Shown here: positions 24,767 to 33,465 of the stretch, piece by piece
How positions within the stretch are numbered: position 1 is the stretch's first letter
How the letters are laid out: each line of letters opens with the position of its first letter
NCBI RefSeq assembly: GCF_022531965.1
Contig: NZ_CP092831.1
Coordinates: forward strand, 710,001 to 774,000
DNA from: Paenibacillus peoriae
Lineage (GTDB): Bacteria; Bacillota; Bacilli; Paenibacillales; Paenibacillaceae
Length of the DNA stretch: 64,000 nucleotides
Direction: 5' to 3'
Program-made: the position numbers and the translations under genes
The notes under the pieces: generated by a model
Seen by the model: only the letters and a program-made list of their open reading frames with translations
What the model was told of the DNA's origin: nothing
The model's database searches: none

Positions 24767-27124
24767 ATGAGAAACTATCGAGTTGCGGTTAAAGACGATC
24801 AGAAGCATATTGTTAAAGGACATATCAAACTTGGCGGCACCAACCCAAAAGGAGAGGAGATCGGATTCACCAACTATTTTATGGAGAAGGACGGAGAGCC
24901 CTTTTTCGGTATTTGTGGTGAATTCCATCATGCCCGTTATGATGAACGCTATTGGGAAGACGAAATTATTAAAATAAAAATGGGCGGCGTAAACATCATT
25001 GCTACTTATATTTTTTGGAACCTACATGAAGAAGTTGAAGGTGTTTTTAATTGGAGTGGGAACAAGAATCTTCGTCGTTTCATCGAGTTGTGCGGCAAAC
25101 ATCAGGTATACTCCATCATTCGGATCGGTCCCTTTGATCATGGGGAAATTCGAAACGGCGGTATGCCAGATTGGTTATTCGGTCGACCATTTGAGGTTCG
25201 TTCTAATGATGAGGGGTATCTGTTCTATACAAGAAGATTGTATAACGAAATCGGTACCCAGGTTAAAGGGCTGTTATATAAGGAGGGGGGGCCGATTATC
25301 GGCACCCAAATCGAAAACGAGCATCATCATTCATCTGCCCAGTGGGCATTGACTGTAGGAATTAATGATATGTGGCTAAACAGTGGAAGTGACGGTAACT
25401 CGCATATGTTAAAACTTAAAGAAATAGCTCTGGAAGCGGGGATTGATACTCCGATCTATACGTGCACAGGATGGGGAGGAGCAACAACTCCTGTACCCGA
25501 TATGCTGCCGTTATGGGGCGGGTATGCCTATTGGCCATGGATCTACTACGAAGAGGGACGTTTGGAGGGGATGGAGGAGCATCCTGCGACACCGGAATAC
25601 ATTTTCCGCGACAAGCATAATAACAAGATTCCAGAGAGTTACAATTTTAAGCCTCAATACGCACCTGAAGACTATCCGTACGCTTGCTGTGAAATGGGTG
25701 GCGGCATGGTTCAGTTTTATAAATATCGGTTCGCATTTCCCTACCGCAGTGTTCCAGCAATGACTGTCATGAAGGTTGCAGAAGGCTGTAATCTGATCGG
25801 ATATTACATGTATCATGGGGGTTCCAATCCTCGGGGTAAGGTTAACCCGTTCACCAATGATCTAGCCACCCCCAAAATCTCCTATGATTTCAACGCCATG
25901 ATCGGCGAATTCGGTCAAGTAAGGGAATCGTACCATAGAACAAAGCTGCAGCATTACTTTTTTTCAACGTTCCAAAAGCAATTCTCACTAACAAAGACTA
26001 TTCTGCCAGGGGATACGTCCCAGATGGACCCTTATGATGTGGATACGTTACGATATGCAGTGCGATCCAGTGCTGGATCGGGTTATCTGTTTCTAAATAA
26101 TTTCCAAGACCATGTCGAAAATGACGACCTGTGCGATTTTAATGTGAGCATTGAACTGCCCGAGGAAACGATTGTAATCCCTAGTCAAGGTGAGCTGATG
26201 TTAGGACGTGAAAGTTTCGCTATATTGCCATTTAACTTTAATTTAGATGGAATGAAGCTCAAATATGCTACGGTACAGCTGATAACAAGGATAGAAGAAG
26301 ATGGAGAAGTATACTACTTTTTCTTTGTACCAGAGGGGATGAAGGGAAGATATGAAATTGAGTCAAAAGATATCATCAGTGCCACAATCGACAAAGGCTC
26401 GATAGAGCAGTTGGATGGGAACACGATCATTAAGGTTGCTGAAGAGGACGATAGTCTCATCCATCTGGTATCTGAAAGTGGCAAAAAAGTTGCCATCTAC
26501 ACGATGACTGATGAGCAAAGTCTTACATTTTGGAAGGTAAACATGCAAGGCCGGGACAGAGTCATTTTGACCAATGCCAATGTACTTGTATATGAGGGCG
26601 ATCTAAGGCTGGAATCGACGGATCAAGAAATGGTATCCCTGAGTGTATTCCCTGATTTCGCCGCCTCGATCACATCTATTACTGGTGGAGAGCTGCTAGA
26701 CATAACAGAAAACAATGTATTTAAAACGTATCGTTTAAAGGCTCCTAAGCGAGAAATTCATTTCAATTTGAAAAAAATAAATGACGATAAACTTACTATT
26801 GATTTTGAGATAGATGCCTTTCACGGAATTAAGGAAGCTCTGCTGCGTATCGATTATACTGGAGATATCGGTTATGCTTTTATGGATGGCGAACTGATCA
26901 ACGATAATTTCTGCAACCATACGACCTGGGAAATAGGCTTGAAAGCATTTGAGCATCGGCTCATCGAGCAAGGGTTGTACGTATATGTTTCCCCAATACA
27001 AAAAGGTAAGGTTCTCAACAGCAATACGACTATGGCTGGCTGGAAAGAGACGGCAAAGGAACGTATCGTAGATATCGGCGCAGTCAGCATCGTGCCTGTG
27101 TATGAAATTCGACTCACCGTATAA
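24767..27124 (+). CDS. GH35-like beta-galactosidase
   Basis: The product has 785 residues from ATG 24767, which sits 8 bases after GAGGGGAG; an in-frame GTG 18 bases upstream is less likely. The catalytic barrel occupies residues 35-400 with GEFHHARYDERYWEDEIIKI, TYIFWNLHEEVEG, the acid/base in IIGTQIENEHHH and the nucleophile in YACCEMGGGM, followed by YYMYHGGSNPRGK. These match glycoside hydrolase family 35. The last 380 residues are beta-sandwich domains. No signal peptide, so it acts inside the cell on imported oligosaccharides. Last gene of the operon; a shared terminator follows at 27187. Family membership is firm, galactoside specificity inferred. Confidence 0.82.
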   Translation: MRNYRVAVKDDQKHIVKGHIKLGGTNPKGEEIGFTNYFMEKDGEPFFGICGEFHHARYDERYWEDEIIKIKMGGVNIIATYIFWNLHEEVEGVFNWSGNKNLRRFIELCGKHQVYSIIRIGPFDHGEIRNGGMPDWLFGRPFEVRSNDEGYLFYTRRLYNEIGTQVKGLLYKEGGPIIGTQIENEHHHSSAQWALTVGINDMWLNSGSDGNSHMLKLKEIALEAGIDTPIYTCTGWGGATTPVPDMLPLWGGYAYWPWIYYEEGRLEGMEEHPATPEYIFRDKHNNKIPESYNFKPQYAPEDYPYACCEMGGGMVQFYKYRFAFPYRSVPAMTVMKVAEGCNLIGYYMYHGGSNPRGKVNPFTNDLATPKISYDFNAMIGEFGQVRESYHRTKLQHYFFSTFQKQFSLTKTILPGDTSQMDPYDVDTLRYAVRSSAGSGYLFLNNFQDHVENDDLCDFNVSIELPEETIVIPSQGELMLGRESFAILPFNFNLDGMKLKYATVQLITRIEEDGEVYYFFFVPEGMKGRYEIESKDIISATIDKGSIEQLDGNTIIKVAEEDDSLIHLVSESGKKVAIYTMTDEQSLTFWKVNMQGRDRVILTNANVLVYEGDLRLESTDQEMVSLSVFPDFAASITSITGGELLDITENNVFKTYRLKAPKREIHFNLKKINDDKLTIDFEIDAFHGIKEALLRIDYTGDIGYAFMDGELINDNFCNHTTWEIGLKAFEHRLIEQGLYVYVSPIQKGKVLNSNTTMAGWKETAKERIVDIGAVSIVPVYEIRLTV

Positions 27125-27186
27125 CCCAGGAAGTGTAAGTTCGACGCACAGTGGGTACTTTTAGTATAAAGTATAAAAATGTAAAA

Positions 27187-27217
27187 GCTCATGGTCGTTC
27201 AACCATGAGCCTTTTTT
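27187..27217. terminator. bidirectional terminator
   Basis: GCTCATGGT and ACCATGAGC form a perfect 9-bp stem, followed by CTTTTTT on the plus side and preceded by AAAA on the other. It separates the convergent GH35-like and mannanase genes. Confidence 0.8.
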
Positions 27218-27234
27218 ACTTTCTGATAGTACGT

Positions 27235-28218
27235 TTAGTAGATACCAGCCTTTTTCGATGTTTCTTTGATCCCGTTGCTTCCGTTAACTACAGTTTTCCC
27301 CCAATCCGTCAGATTGCCATTAGGTCCTGTTACAAGATCAAGGTAGGAAAGATTGGAACTATTACCATACCAGGACCAGGCTAACCAGCCTACTCCTTTG
27401 GATTGACCGTATCTCATGATTTCTGTCTCGTCGACGTCTGCTCCCTGGTGGTAACCGCCAAATTCGCCAATAATCAGAGCGAGTCCTTGATTCAGAACGT
27501 TATCAATATTGGTTCGAACAGTTTGAACATCTTTACCAGCGAACTCATACATATGGATGGAAAATACCGTATTCTTCAAAGAATCAGCTGCGAATACAGA
27601 TTTACCAAAGTCATTGATAGATTGAGGATATTGTCCCCATCCGGCACAATCGACGATGAGTGTATTTTTGATACCTGCGTTTCTCAGCTTGGGAATCGCT
27701 TGCTTGTATCCATCAGCCCAACCACTTCCATTCCAAGAACCATACCATTCGTTTGCAATGTTTACGATAACCCGGTCTTCCTTGCCGATCAGAGCATCCT
27801 TTATACTAATCCAGTAGTTCACAGCTGCATCCAAAGACGCGTAGTCGTCTTTGCCTGTAGCATCATGAACTTCAAGCACAGCAATCATTTTATGGTTGGA
27901 GACGAGAGAAATAATATCTTTCACGGAATTAATATCATCCTTGGTGTACTGGTTTCCGTTAGAAAGGACAATTCGGACGGTATTAGCACCTGTCTGGGCA
28001 ATTGCCGGGATCGCTGTATAAAGATCGTTTTTGTACCATGTGTGAGCATGGTTGACGCCTCTCATAACAAATGGCTTGCCTGTAGAATCATACAATTTGG
28101 TACCGCTTACATAAAATCCTGAAGCAGCTTCTACCTTGGAGAAAACTCCTCCTAAACCAATCATGATGAGCAAGCCGATCATTCCAGACAATAGTGATTT
28201 TCTTAACAATACCTTCAT
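27235..28218 (-). CDS. secreted GH5 endo-beta-1,4-mannanase
   Basis: The 327-residue protein has a signal peptide ending VEAAS near residue 33. The mature enzyme matches GH5 subfamily 8 bacterial mannanases: FYVSGTKLYDSTGKPFVMRG, NHAHTWYKND, the acid/base Glu in VNIANEWYGSWNG and the nucleophile Glu in LIIGEFGGYH, then GWLAWSWYGN. It lacks an extra carbohydrate-binding module. It would cut beta-mannan chains (galactomannan, glucomannan) outside the cell. A cre-like site about 100 bases upstream suggests catabolite repression. Confidence 0.9.
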   Translation of the reverse strand: MKVLLRKSLLSGMIGLLIMIGLGGVFSKVEAASGFYVSGTKLYDSTGKPFVMRGVNHAHTWYKNDLYTAIPAIAQTGANTVRIVLSNGNQYTKDDINSVKDIISLVSNHKMIAVLEVHDATGKDDYASLDAAVNYWISIKDALIGKEDRVIVNIANEWYGSWNGSGWADGYKQAIPKLRNAGIKNTLIVDCAGWGQYPQSINDFGKSVFAADSLKNTVFSIHMYEFAGKDVQTVRTNIDNVLNQGLALIIGEFGGYHQGADVDETEIMRYGQSKGVGWLAWSWYGNSSNLSYLDLVTGPNGNLTDWGKTVVNGSNGIKETSKKAGIY

Positions 28219-28313
28219 TTTTATTCCTCCCTAAATATATTATTCAACTTCCTGCTATACAGAGATGAAGTTAGGTATGTAAGTGTGTAAATAGCAGTAA
28301 GCTAAACACAAAA

Positions 28314-28327
28314 TTAAGCGCTTTCAA
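28314..28327 (-). promoter_or_regulatory. cre-like site upstream of mannanase
   Basis: TTGAAAGCGCTTAA on the minus strand matches the CcpA catabolite-responsive element core TGAAARCGCTTN except near its last positions. It lies about 95 bases before the mannanase start codon. The surrounding 28230-28690 region is very AT-rich and shows no gene. Confidence 0.55.
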
Positions 28328-28693
28328 ATATGAAAAAAGTTATTTTTGTTATTCTATCATTTGTGTTTTTGTTATTCAATCGGTTATTTTGGTTATTTTT
28401 TTGTGTTTTTGAAGTATAAACACATGGATGTATTATTTAAGTGCTATTTTCTGTGGTTTCATTGTATTTATTGTTTATGTTTGTTTAAAATTTAGTTTAT
28501 ATTGATAAAAATAACCTAACTATATTTCTGTGATATTCCGAATTTGTGTAGGTTGACCTAACGTTTTTCTTGGTTAATTATTTTGAACAAAGGTGAGATC
28601 TATCGGACAGCAATACCTAAGCTTCACCGCGATATTAAATTATAGTATGATATTCTTGTGAAAAATTTTACCAGAGTGAATAGGGGCAAGCTG
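28328..28693. other. AT-rich intergenic region
   Basis: No gene seen. Long runs of T and repeated GTTATT/GTGTTTTTG motifs (28340-28420) mark the stretch. It must hold the divergent promoters for the mannanase and the nucleotidase-like gene, but I cannot pick out convincing -35/-10 pairs. Confidence 0.3.
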
Positions 28694-29260
28694 ATGAGAA
28701 AATCAATCATTGCAGTCGATATGGACGATACCATCTGTCATCTCGTCAAACGAGCCATATACCATAACAATAGTGAATTTCCCACTCATCCGCTTCGTTA
28801 TGAAGAAATGTTAGATTGGAACACCGATCATCTACGTCATCCCAAAAGCACGCATGATGTATTTTATGGGCGACCGGGTTTGTTTGAGGAACTTGAACTG
28901 TTTGACGATTATGTTGTAGAAGAAATGGAGAAGCTTTGCAATGCTTTTGATGTCATTATTGTGACAGCGGCAGAGCCCAAGACCGTCGTAGAGAAATGGA
29001 ATTGGCTTCAAAGACATATGCCATTCATTCCGATCGAGAACTTTTTCCCATGTAAACGAAAGAACCTGATTAACTATGATCTCCTGATTGATGATGGCCC
29101 TCATAATTTAGTACCTGCGCTAAAGGAGGGGAAAAAGGTGCTTTGTATTCCTCATCCATGGAATCTGAGAGCAAGAGAGCAATATGAGTTCCCCGTCATG
29201 ACATCCTGGCAAGGAGCAAAAGAACGAATCGACTCCATTTTAGGAGTTCTGTATAAATAA
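28694..29260 (+). CDS. 5'(3')-deoxyribonucleotidase-like HAD phosphatase
   Basis: The product is 188 residues from ATG 28694, 7 bases after AGGGG; an in-frame codon 36 bases upstream has no ribosome binding site. HAD motif I is DMDDTIC, motif II is VIIVTAAE and motif III/IV include KRKNLINYDLLIDDGPHNL. These match the NT5C family, which removes phosphate from deoxynucleoside monophosphates. It stands alone between the mannanase and the Nif3-like gene. Confidence 0.78.
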   Translation: MRKSIIAVDMDDTICHLVKRAIYHNNSEFPTHPLRYEEMLDWNTDHLRHPKSTHDVFYGRPGLFEELELFDDYVVEEMEKLCNAFDVIIVTAAEPKTVVEKWNWLQRHMPFIPIENFFPCKRKNLINYDLLIDDGPHNLVPALKEGKKVLCIPHPWNLRAREQYEFPVMTSWQGAKERIDSILGVLYK

Positions 29261-29381
29261 TAGAATTATTCGTAAAACAGCTGGCTCCTCTGGAACTGGC
29301 TGTTTTGCTAGAAAGAATAGCGCCTATGGCTGAAATAAAATGGTACAATTGCTATGCATTATCCATGAGGAGGGAACGTGT

Positions 29382-30176
29382 ATGACCATGACTATGGGTC
29401 TGATTGTGAATCATCTGACCAAGGGAATAAGCCTACCCCACACCACCGTAGATCTGCTGGACCCAGGATCTGTAGATACTGAGGTGCAAGGAATTGTAAC
29501 CGCTTTCTCCGCTTCACAGTACGTGATAGAACAAGCTATTTCTCTAGGTGCAAATTTTATCATTACACATGAAGGCATTTTTTATAGTCATCAGAGGATG
29601 CATGAGTGTCTACTACATGATCCGGTTTTTTCGCAAAAATCTCGCCTCATTGCCGATGCAGGTATAGGCATTTATCGGTTTCATGACACCATACATCGTT
29701 ATCAACCGGATGGAGTGATGGTTGGGCTTCTTCAGGCGCTTGGCTGGCACAACTACATGGTAAAACAGCAGCCGACGGCCGCCATTTTGACTATTCCCGC
29801 TATGAAAGTTAAGGAGATCGCTGAATATATCAAAGCCAAACTACATATTCGTTATGTACGGGTGGCTGGCGAGGTTTCCATGCCATGTGAACGAGTGGGA
29901 ATTTCAGTAGGATACAGGGGAGGTGGCGATCTAGCCATTCCATTATTTCTAAATGAAAATGTAGATGTAGTCATCGCCGGTGAAGGCCCAGAATGGGAAA
30001 CACCAGAATATGTTAAAGATGCTGTCTATCAAGGGCACAGTAGAGCACTTATCATGCTGGGACATGCTGAAAGTGAAGCACCTGGGATGAAGTATCTCGC
30101 AGATGTGCTTTCCGCCCAATTTCCGATGCTTCCCGTACACTTTATTGAAGATCGCCCGGTGTTTCAAATATTGTAA
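29382..30176 (+). CDS. Nif3/YqfO-like (DUF34) protein, divergent metal site
   Basis: The product is 264 residues from ATG 29382, 7 bases after GAGGAGGG. It has the Nif3-like two-domain fold: DTEVQGIVTAFSASQYVIEQ, GANFIITHEGIFYSH, IGIYRFHDTIHRYQPDG and, near the end, GHAESEAPGMKYLADVL. Canonical members place two metals with HH, a downstream Asp and a C-terminal H-x-x-x-E. Here the first pair is His-Glu (THEG) and the second motif is RFHDTIH, so the metal site differs. Members are hexameric metal proteins with unclear roles, often misnamed GTP cyclohydrolase. This looks like a separate subfamily. Confidence 0.75.
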   Translation: MTMTMGLIVNHLTKGISLPHTTVDLLDPGSVDTEVQGIVTAFSASQYVIEQAISLGANFIITHEGIFYSHQRMHECLLHDPVFSQKSRLIADAGIGIYRFHDTIHRYQPDGVMVGLLQALGWHNYMVKQQPTAAILTIPAMKVKEIAEYIKAKLHIRYVRVAGEVSMPCERVGISVGYRGGGDLAIPLFLNENVDVVIAGEGPEWETPEYVKDAVYQGHSRALIMLGHAESEAPGMKYLADVLSAQFPMLPVHFIEDRPVFQIL

Positions 30177-30255
30177 TGAGAACACGTTTTTTGTGATGGT
30201 CATCCAGCACTGCTGTTATATCCGTTCATCCACTTTATGAAATGGAGGCGAGATC

Positions 30256-32610
30256 ATGGGAAGCAGAGTGATTATGCCGTTCAAAACAGACTGGAGATTT
30301 ATAGAAGGAAATTACGCGGGTGCTGAGAAAATGGACTACAACGATGAGCATTGGCGGCTCCTTCATGTCCCTCATGATTGGAGCATTGAAAAGTCCTTTG
30401 ATCCACATATGCTGTATGGTGGCAATCAGGCTTATTTGCCAAGATGGTCTGTCGGATGGTACAGAAAGCATTTTAATGTGAAGCCCTCCTCTCCAAAACA
30501 GCGCGTATACATACAATTTGATGGCATTCACAGTAACAGCGAGGTTTGGATCAATGGGCATTTTGTGGGCAAGCGACCCTATGGATATGTTAGCTTTCAA
30601 TATGATTTGACTCCATATATTCGGTGGGATGAGGAAAATGTGATTGCCGTCAAAGTGGACAATACGATTCTTTCACCTGACAGATGGTATTCGGGGGCCG
30701 GTATTTATCGTAATGTTTGGCTGATTTGTACGGATTATATTCATATAACCGAATGGGGGACTTACATTACCACACCTGAAATTTCGCCAGATGAAGCCAA
30801 GGTGACTGTCAGAATCCAGGTCACTAATCAACACGCGCATGCCGTAGAGTGTACGATTATGACTGAAATGCTGGACCCACAGGGACAGATCCAAGGAAAA
30901 GTGGAAAACCGAGTTACTCTTTCGAGCTGTGAAACGGGGGAAATAGAGCAAAAAACGCGAGTTTTAGAGCCAGAACTATGGTCACCGGACAACCCAGTGC
31001 TCTACGAAGCCCAGACGACGATCTATTGCGACAATACAGAGGTGGATCGTTATTGTACCTCTTTTGGCATAAGAGAAGTGAAGCTGGATACACAAAAAGG
31101 TTTATTTTTGAATGGGCACAGCTTAAAGCTAAAGGGAGTGTGCATTCACCATGATTTAGGCTGTCTGGGGGCTGCTTACCATGATACAGCCATGAAAAGA
31201 AGGCTGCAAAAGCTGAAGGAAATGGGCTGTAACTCGATCCGTTTTGCTCATAACCCGATGGCGCCCGAATTATTAGATTTATGTGACCAGATGGGGTTCT
31301 TGGTGGTTGATGAGGCTTTTGATAAGTGGAAATCTCTTTTCTATGAGCATTTATATGATGAGTGGTGGGAAAAAGATCTGGAGGCAATGTTGCTCAGAGA
31401 CAGGAACCATCCCAGTGTTTTCATGTGGAGCGTTGGGAATGAAGTGGAAAACCAAGGGCAGCCATCCATGCTAAAAATGTTGGAGCAGCTCGTGGGTTTC
31501 TGCCATGAAAAAGACCCAACCCGATCGGTTACATATGCGCTTGAGCCGCATAATACACCGATCAGCTTGCGTGAGGGTTCGATTGAGGCCAAAGTGGAGC
31601 ATACTAAGCAGCTGGCACAACGAGTGGATGTTCTGGGGTTAAACTATCAGGAGCAGTGGTATGAGCACTATAGGGCGGCCATGCCGGATATGCTTATCCT
31701 TGGAACCGAGACGTTTCCATACTATCGGGGCAAGGATAACCGGGTTAAAGGTTATTTGCTTATGAATCCCTGGTTTGATGTCGCTAATCATGATTATGTG
31801 ATCGGTCAATTTGTTTGGAGTGGAATTGACTATTTGGGAGAAACGAGCTATCCCTCCAAAGGGTGGTCTTCGGGCCTGATTGATACTTGCGGATTCCGCA
31901 AACCAGTATCTTATCTCCAACAAAGCTTATGGTCTAATCAGCCTGTTGTGCACATAGCCGCATTTAACGAACATATGAAATCGGAATTTAATCCGACATG
32001 GACAATGCACTGGAAATCTCCGGCCATGGAAGATCACTGGACATTTCCTGACTACGGTGGAAAATTGATACGGTTGGTTACCTTCACCAATTGTGAGAGT
32101 GTGGAATTGATCGTGAATGATGAATTATACGGTGAGAGGAAGCTAGTGGATTACCCTAATCATTTAATCCTATGGGAGCTTCCCTATACACCGGGCAAAA
32201 TCCGAGCTGTGGGTCGTAATGGAAACGAGAAGGTTTGTGAGCATGAACTGACTACTGCCGGGACTCCTTATGCTCTAAAGTTGGAGGCCGATCGGACGGT
32301 TCTACCTGCTGATGGGCATGAGATATCTCATGTGGAAGTAACCGTCATAGACCCAAACGGGATCACTGTACCTAACCAGGATGTTGAATTAACCTTTAAA
32401 CTGCATGGTGATGGCCGCATCCTTGGAATAGACAATGGGGACCTCACCAGTGATGAACCCTACAAGGGGAATGAGAGACGAACACACAGAGGAAGGTGTC
32501 TTGTGGTTGTACAATCTGGGAATGTGGCTGGTGAGCTGTTGCTTCAAGCATCAGCAGATGGAGGGTTACTGGGAGGAACCAGGCTGAAAGTGGAACAAGA
32601 ATATAAATGA
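30256..32610 (+). CDS. GH2 beta-galactosidase, cytoplasmic
   Basis: The 784-residue enzyme has no signal peptide. The order is an N-terminal sugar-binding sandwich (WRLLHVPHDWSIEKSF, VGWYRKHFNV, YGYVSFQYDLTPYI), an Ig-like domain, the TIM barrel at about 280-560 (LKLKGVCIHHDLGCLG, acid/base in SVGNEVENQGQ, nucleophile in LGTETFPYYRGK) and C-terminal domains including an Ig-like VTVIDPNGITVPNQ segment. This matches GH2 enzymes of the DUF4982-containing type. It would remove beta-galactose from oligosaccharides; beta-mannosidase and beta-glucuronidase are less likely. GGAGGCG ribosome binding site; a terminator follows at 32671. Confidence 0.85.
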   Translation: MGSRVIMPFKTDWRFIEGNYAGAEKMDYNDEHWRLLHVPHDWSIEKSFDPHMLYGGNQAYLPRWSVGWYRKHFNVKPSSPKQRVYIQFDGIHSNSEVWINGHFVGKRPYGYVSFQYDLTPYIRWDEENVIAVKVDNTILSPDRWYSGAGIYRNVWLICTDYIHITEWGTYITTPEISPDEAKVTVRIQVTNQHAHAVECTIMTEMLDPQGQIQGKVENRVTLSSCETGEIEQKTRVLEPELWSPDNPVLYEAQTTIYCDNTEVDRYCTSFGIREVKLDTQKGLFLNGHSLKLKGVCIHHDLGCLGAAYHDTAMKRRLQKLKEMGCNSIRFAHNPMAPELLDLCDQMGFLVVDEAFDKWKSLFYEHLYDEWWEKDLEAMLLRDRNHPSVFMWSVGNEVENQGQPSMLKMLEQLVGFCHEKDPTRSVTYALEPHNTPISLREGSIEAKVEHTKQLAQRVDVLGLNYQEQWYEHYRAAMPDMLILGTETFPYYRGKDNRVKGYLLMNPWFDVANHDYVIGQFVWSGIDYLGETSYPSKGWSSGLIDTCGFRKPVSYLQQSLWSNQPVVHIAAFNEHMKSEFNPTWTMHWKSPAMEDHWTFPDYGGKLIRLVTFTNCESVELIVNDELYGERKLVDYPNHLILWELPYTPGKIRAVGRNGNEKVCEHELTTAGTPYALKLEADRTVLPADGHEISHVEVTVIDPNGITVPNQDVELTFKLHGDGRILGIDNGDLTSDEPYKGNERRTHRGRCLVVVQSGNVAGELLLQASADGGLLGGTRLKVEQEYK

Positions 32611-32670
32611 CAATTCAAGGTTGATTCAGTAAAGACATTGTATTTTAGCTTACGTATTATTGTTACTCTT

Positions 32671-32697
32671 GACCAGCTTCTGGGCTGGTCTTTTTTA
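32671..32697 (+). terminator. rho-independent terminator
   Basis: GACCAGC and GCTGGTC form a 7-bp stem with a TTCTGG loop, followed by TTTTTTATTTTT. It closes the GH2 gene. Confidence 0.8.
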
Positions 32698-32803
32698 TTT
32701 TTATATATAGGTAGGTTTCAGAATTGACATAAAAATAAGAAAGTTTTATAATTTCGCTATTAAAGAAATTAATTGAATAGTTTAATGGATGGGGTGTTTA
32801 ATA

Positions 32804-33460
32804 GTGAACGAACGAGATTTCAAAGATGGGCTTTTCACCGAATACGCACGGATCGGAAAATGCTTGTCCAGCCCGAAAAGGTTGGAAATTCTTGATATTC
32901 TCATACAAGGACCCAAATCAGTTGAAGTTCTATCTAAAATGACTTCGATGTCCGTTGCCAATGTTTCTCAGCATCTACAAACTCTATATCAAGCTAAGTT
33001 GGTTCAATCCAAAAAGCAGGGAAACTTTGTGTATTATGAACTTTCTGATTCATCTGTTTTGCACTTTTTAAATTCACTGTATGACCTGTCTGAAAAGCAG
33101 TTAATTGAAGTTCAGCACATTAAGGAGCAATTTTTGGGTCAATTCTCGGATGTTGAAGGAGTCACAATGGAAGAATTGGCAATGCGGATGGAAAAAGGAG
33201 AGGTCACACTTCTTGATGTACGGCCGCGAGATGAATATGAAACTGCTCATATACCGGGGGCTGTTTCCGTTCCAATTGAAGAATTAGCGGAGCAGTTATC
33301 TTTGTTGCCAGCCGACTCGAAGATTGTGGCTTATTGCAGAGGCCCGTATTGCTTAATGGCGGTTAGAGCTATTGCATTGTTGCAGGCTCGTGGTTTCGAA
33401 GCTAGACACTTGGATAAGAGTGTTCACGATTGGAACGACTTTATCAGGGAAGGAAGTTAG
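32804..33460 (+). CDS. ArsR-type regulator fused to rhodanese domain
   Basis: The product has 218 residues from GTG 32804, about 8 bases after GGGGTG; ATG 32789 is an alternative. Residues 5-95 are an ArsR winged helix (LSSPKRLEILDILIQGPKSV, SMSVANVSQHLQTLYQAKLV, KKQGNFVYYEL). Residues 115-215 are a rhodanese domain (VTLLDVRPRDEYETAHIPGA) with the active-site loop CRGPYC. No classical CxC metal site is visible in the ArsR part, so it may sense a sulphur or persulphide signal through the rhodanese cysteine, as inferred from the fusion. The MFS gene starts 5 bases after its stop, so the two form an operon. Confidence 0.85.
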   Translation: MNERDFKDGLFTEYARIGKCLSSPKRLEILDILIQGPKSVEVLSKMTSMSVANVSQHLQTLYQAKLVQSKKQGNFVYYELSDSSVLHFLNSLYDLSEKQLIEVQHIKEQFLGQFSDVEGVTMEELAMRMEKGEVTLLDVRPRDEYETAHIPGAVSVPIEELAEQLSLLPADSKIVAYCRGPYCLMAVRAIALLQARGFEARHLDKSVHDWNDFIREGS

Positions 33461-33465
33461 CCTTA

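Noticed and set aside
28658..28693. Longer N-terminus for the nucleotidase-like protein
   Set aside because: The extra 12 codons have no ribosome binding site, while ATG 28694 has AGGGG at the right distance and starts at HAD motif I as expected.
29274..29308. AAAACAGC/GCTGTTTT hairpin after the nucleotidase gene as a terminator
   Set aside because: The pairing is plausible but no T-run follows, so I did not list it as a terminator.
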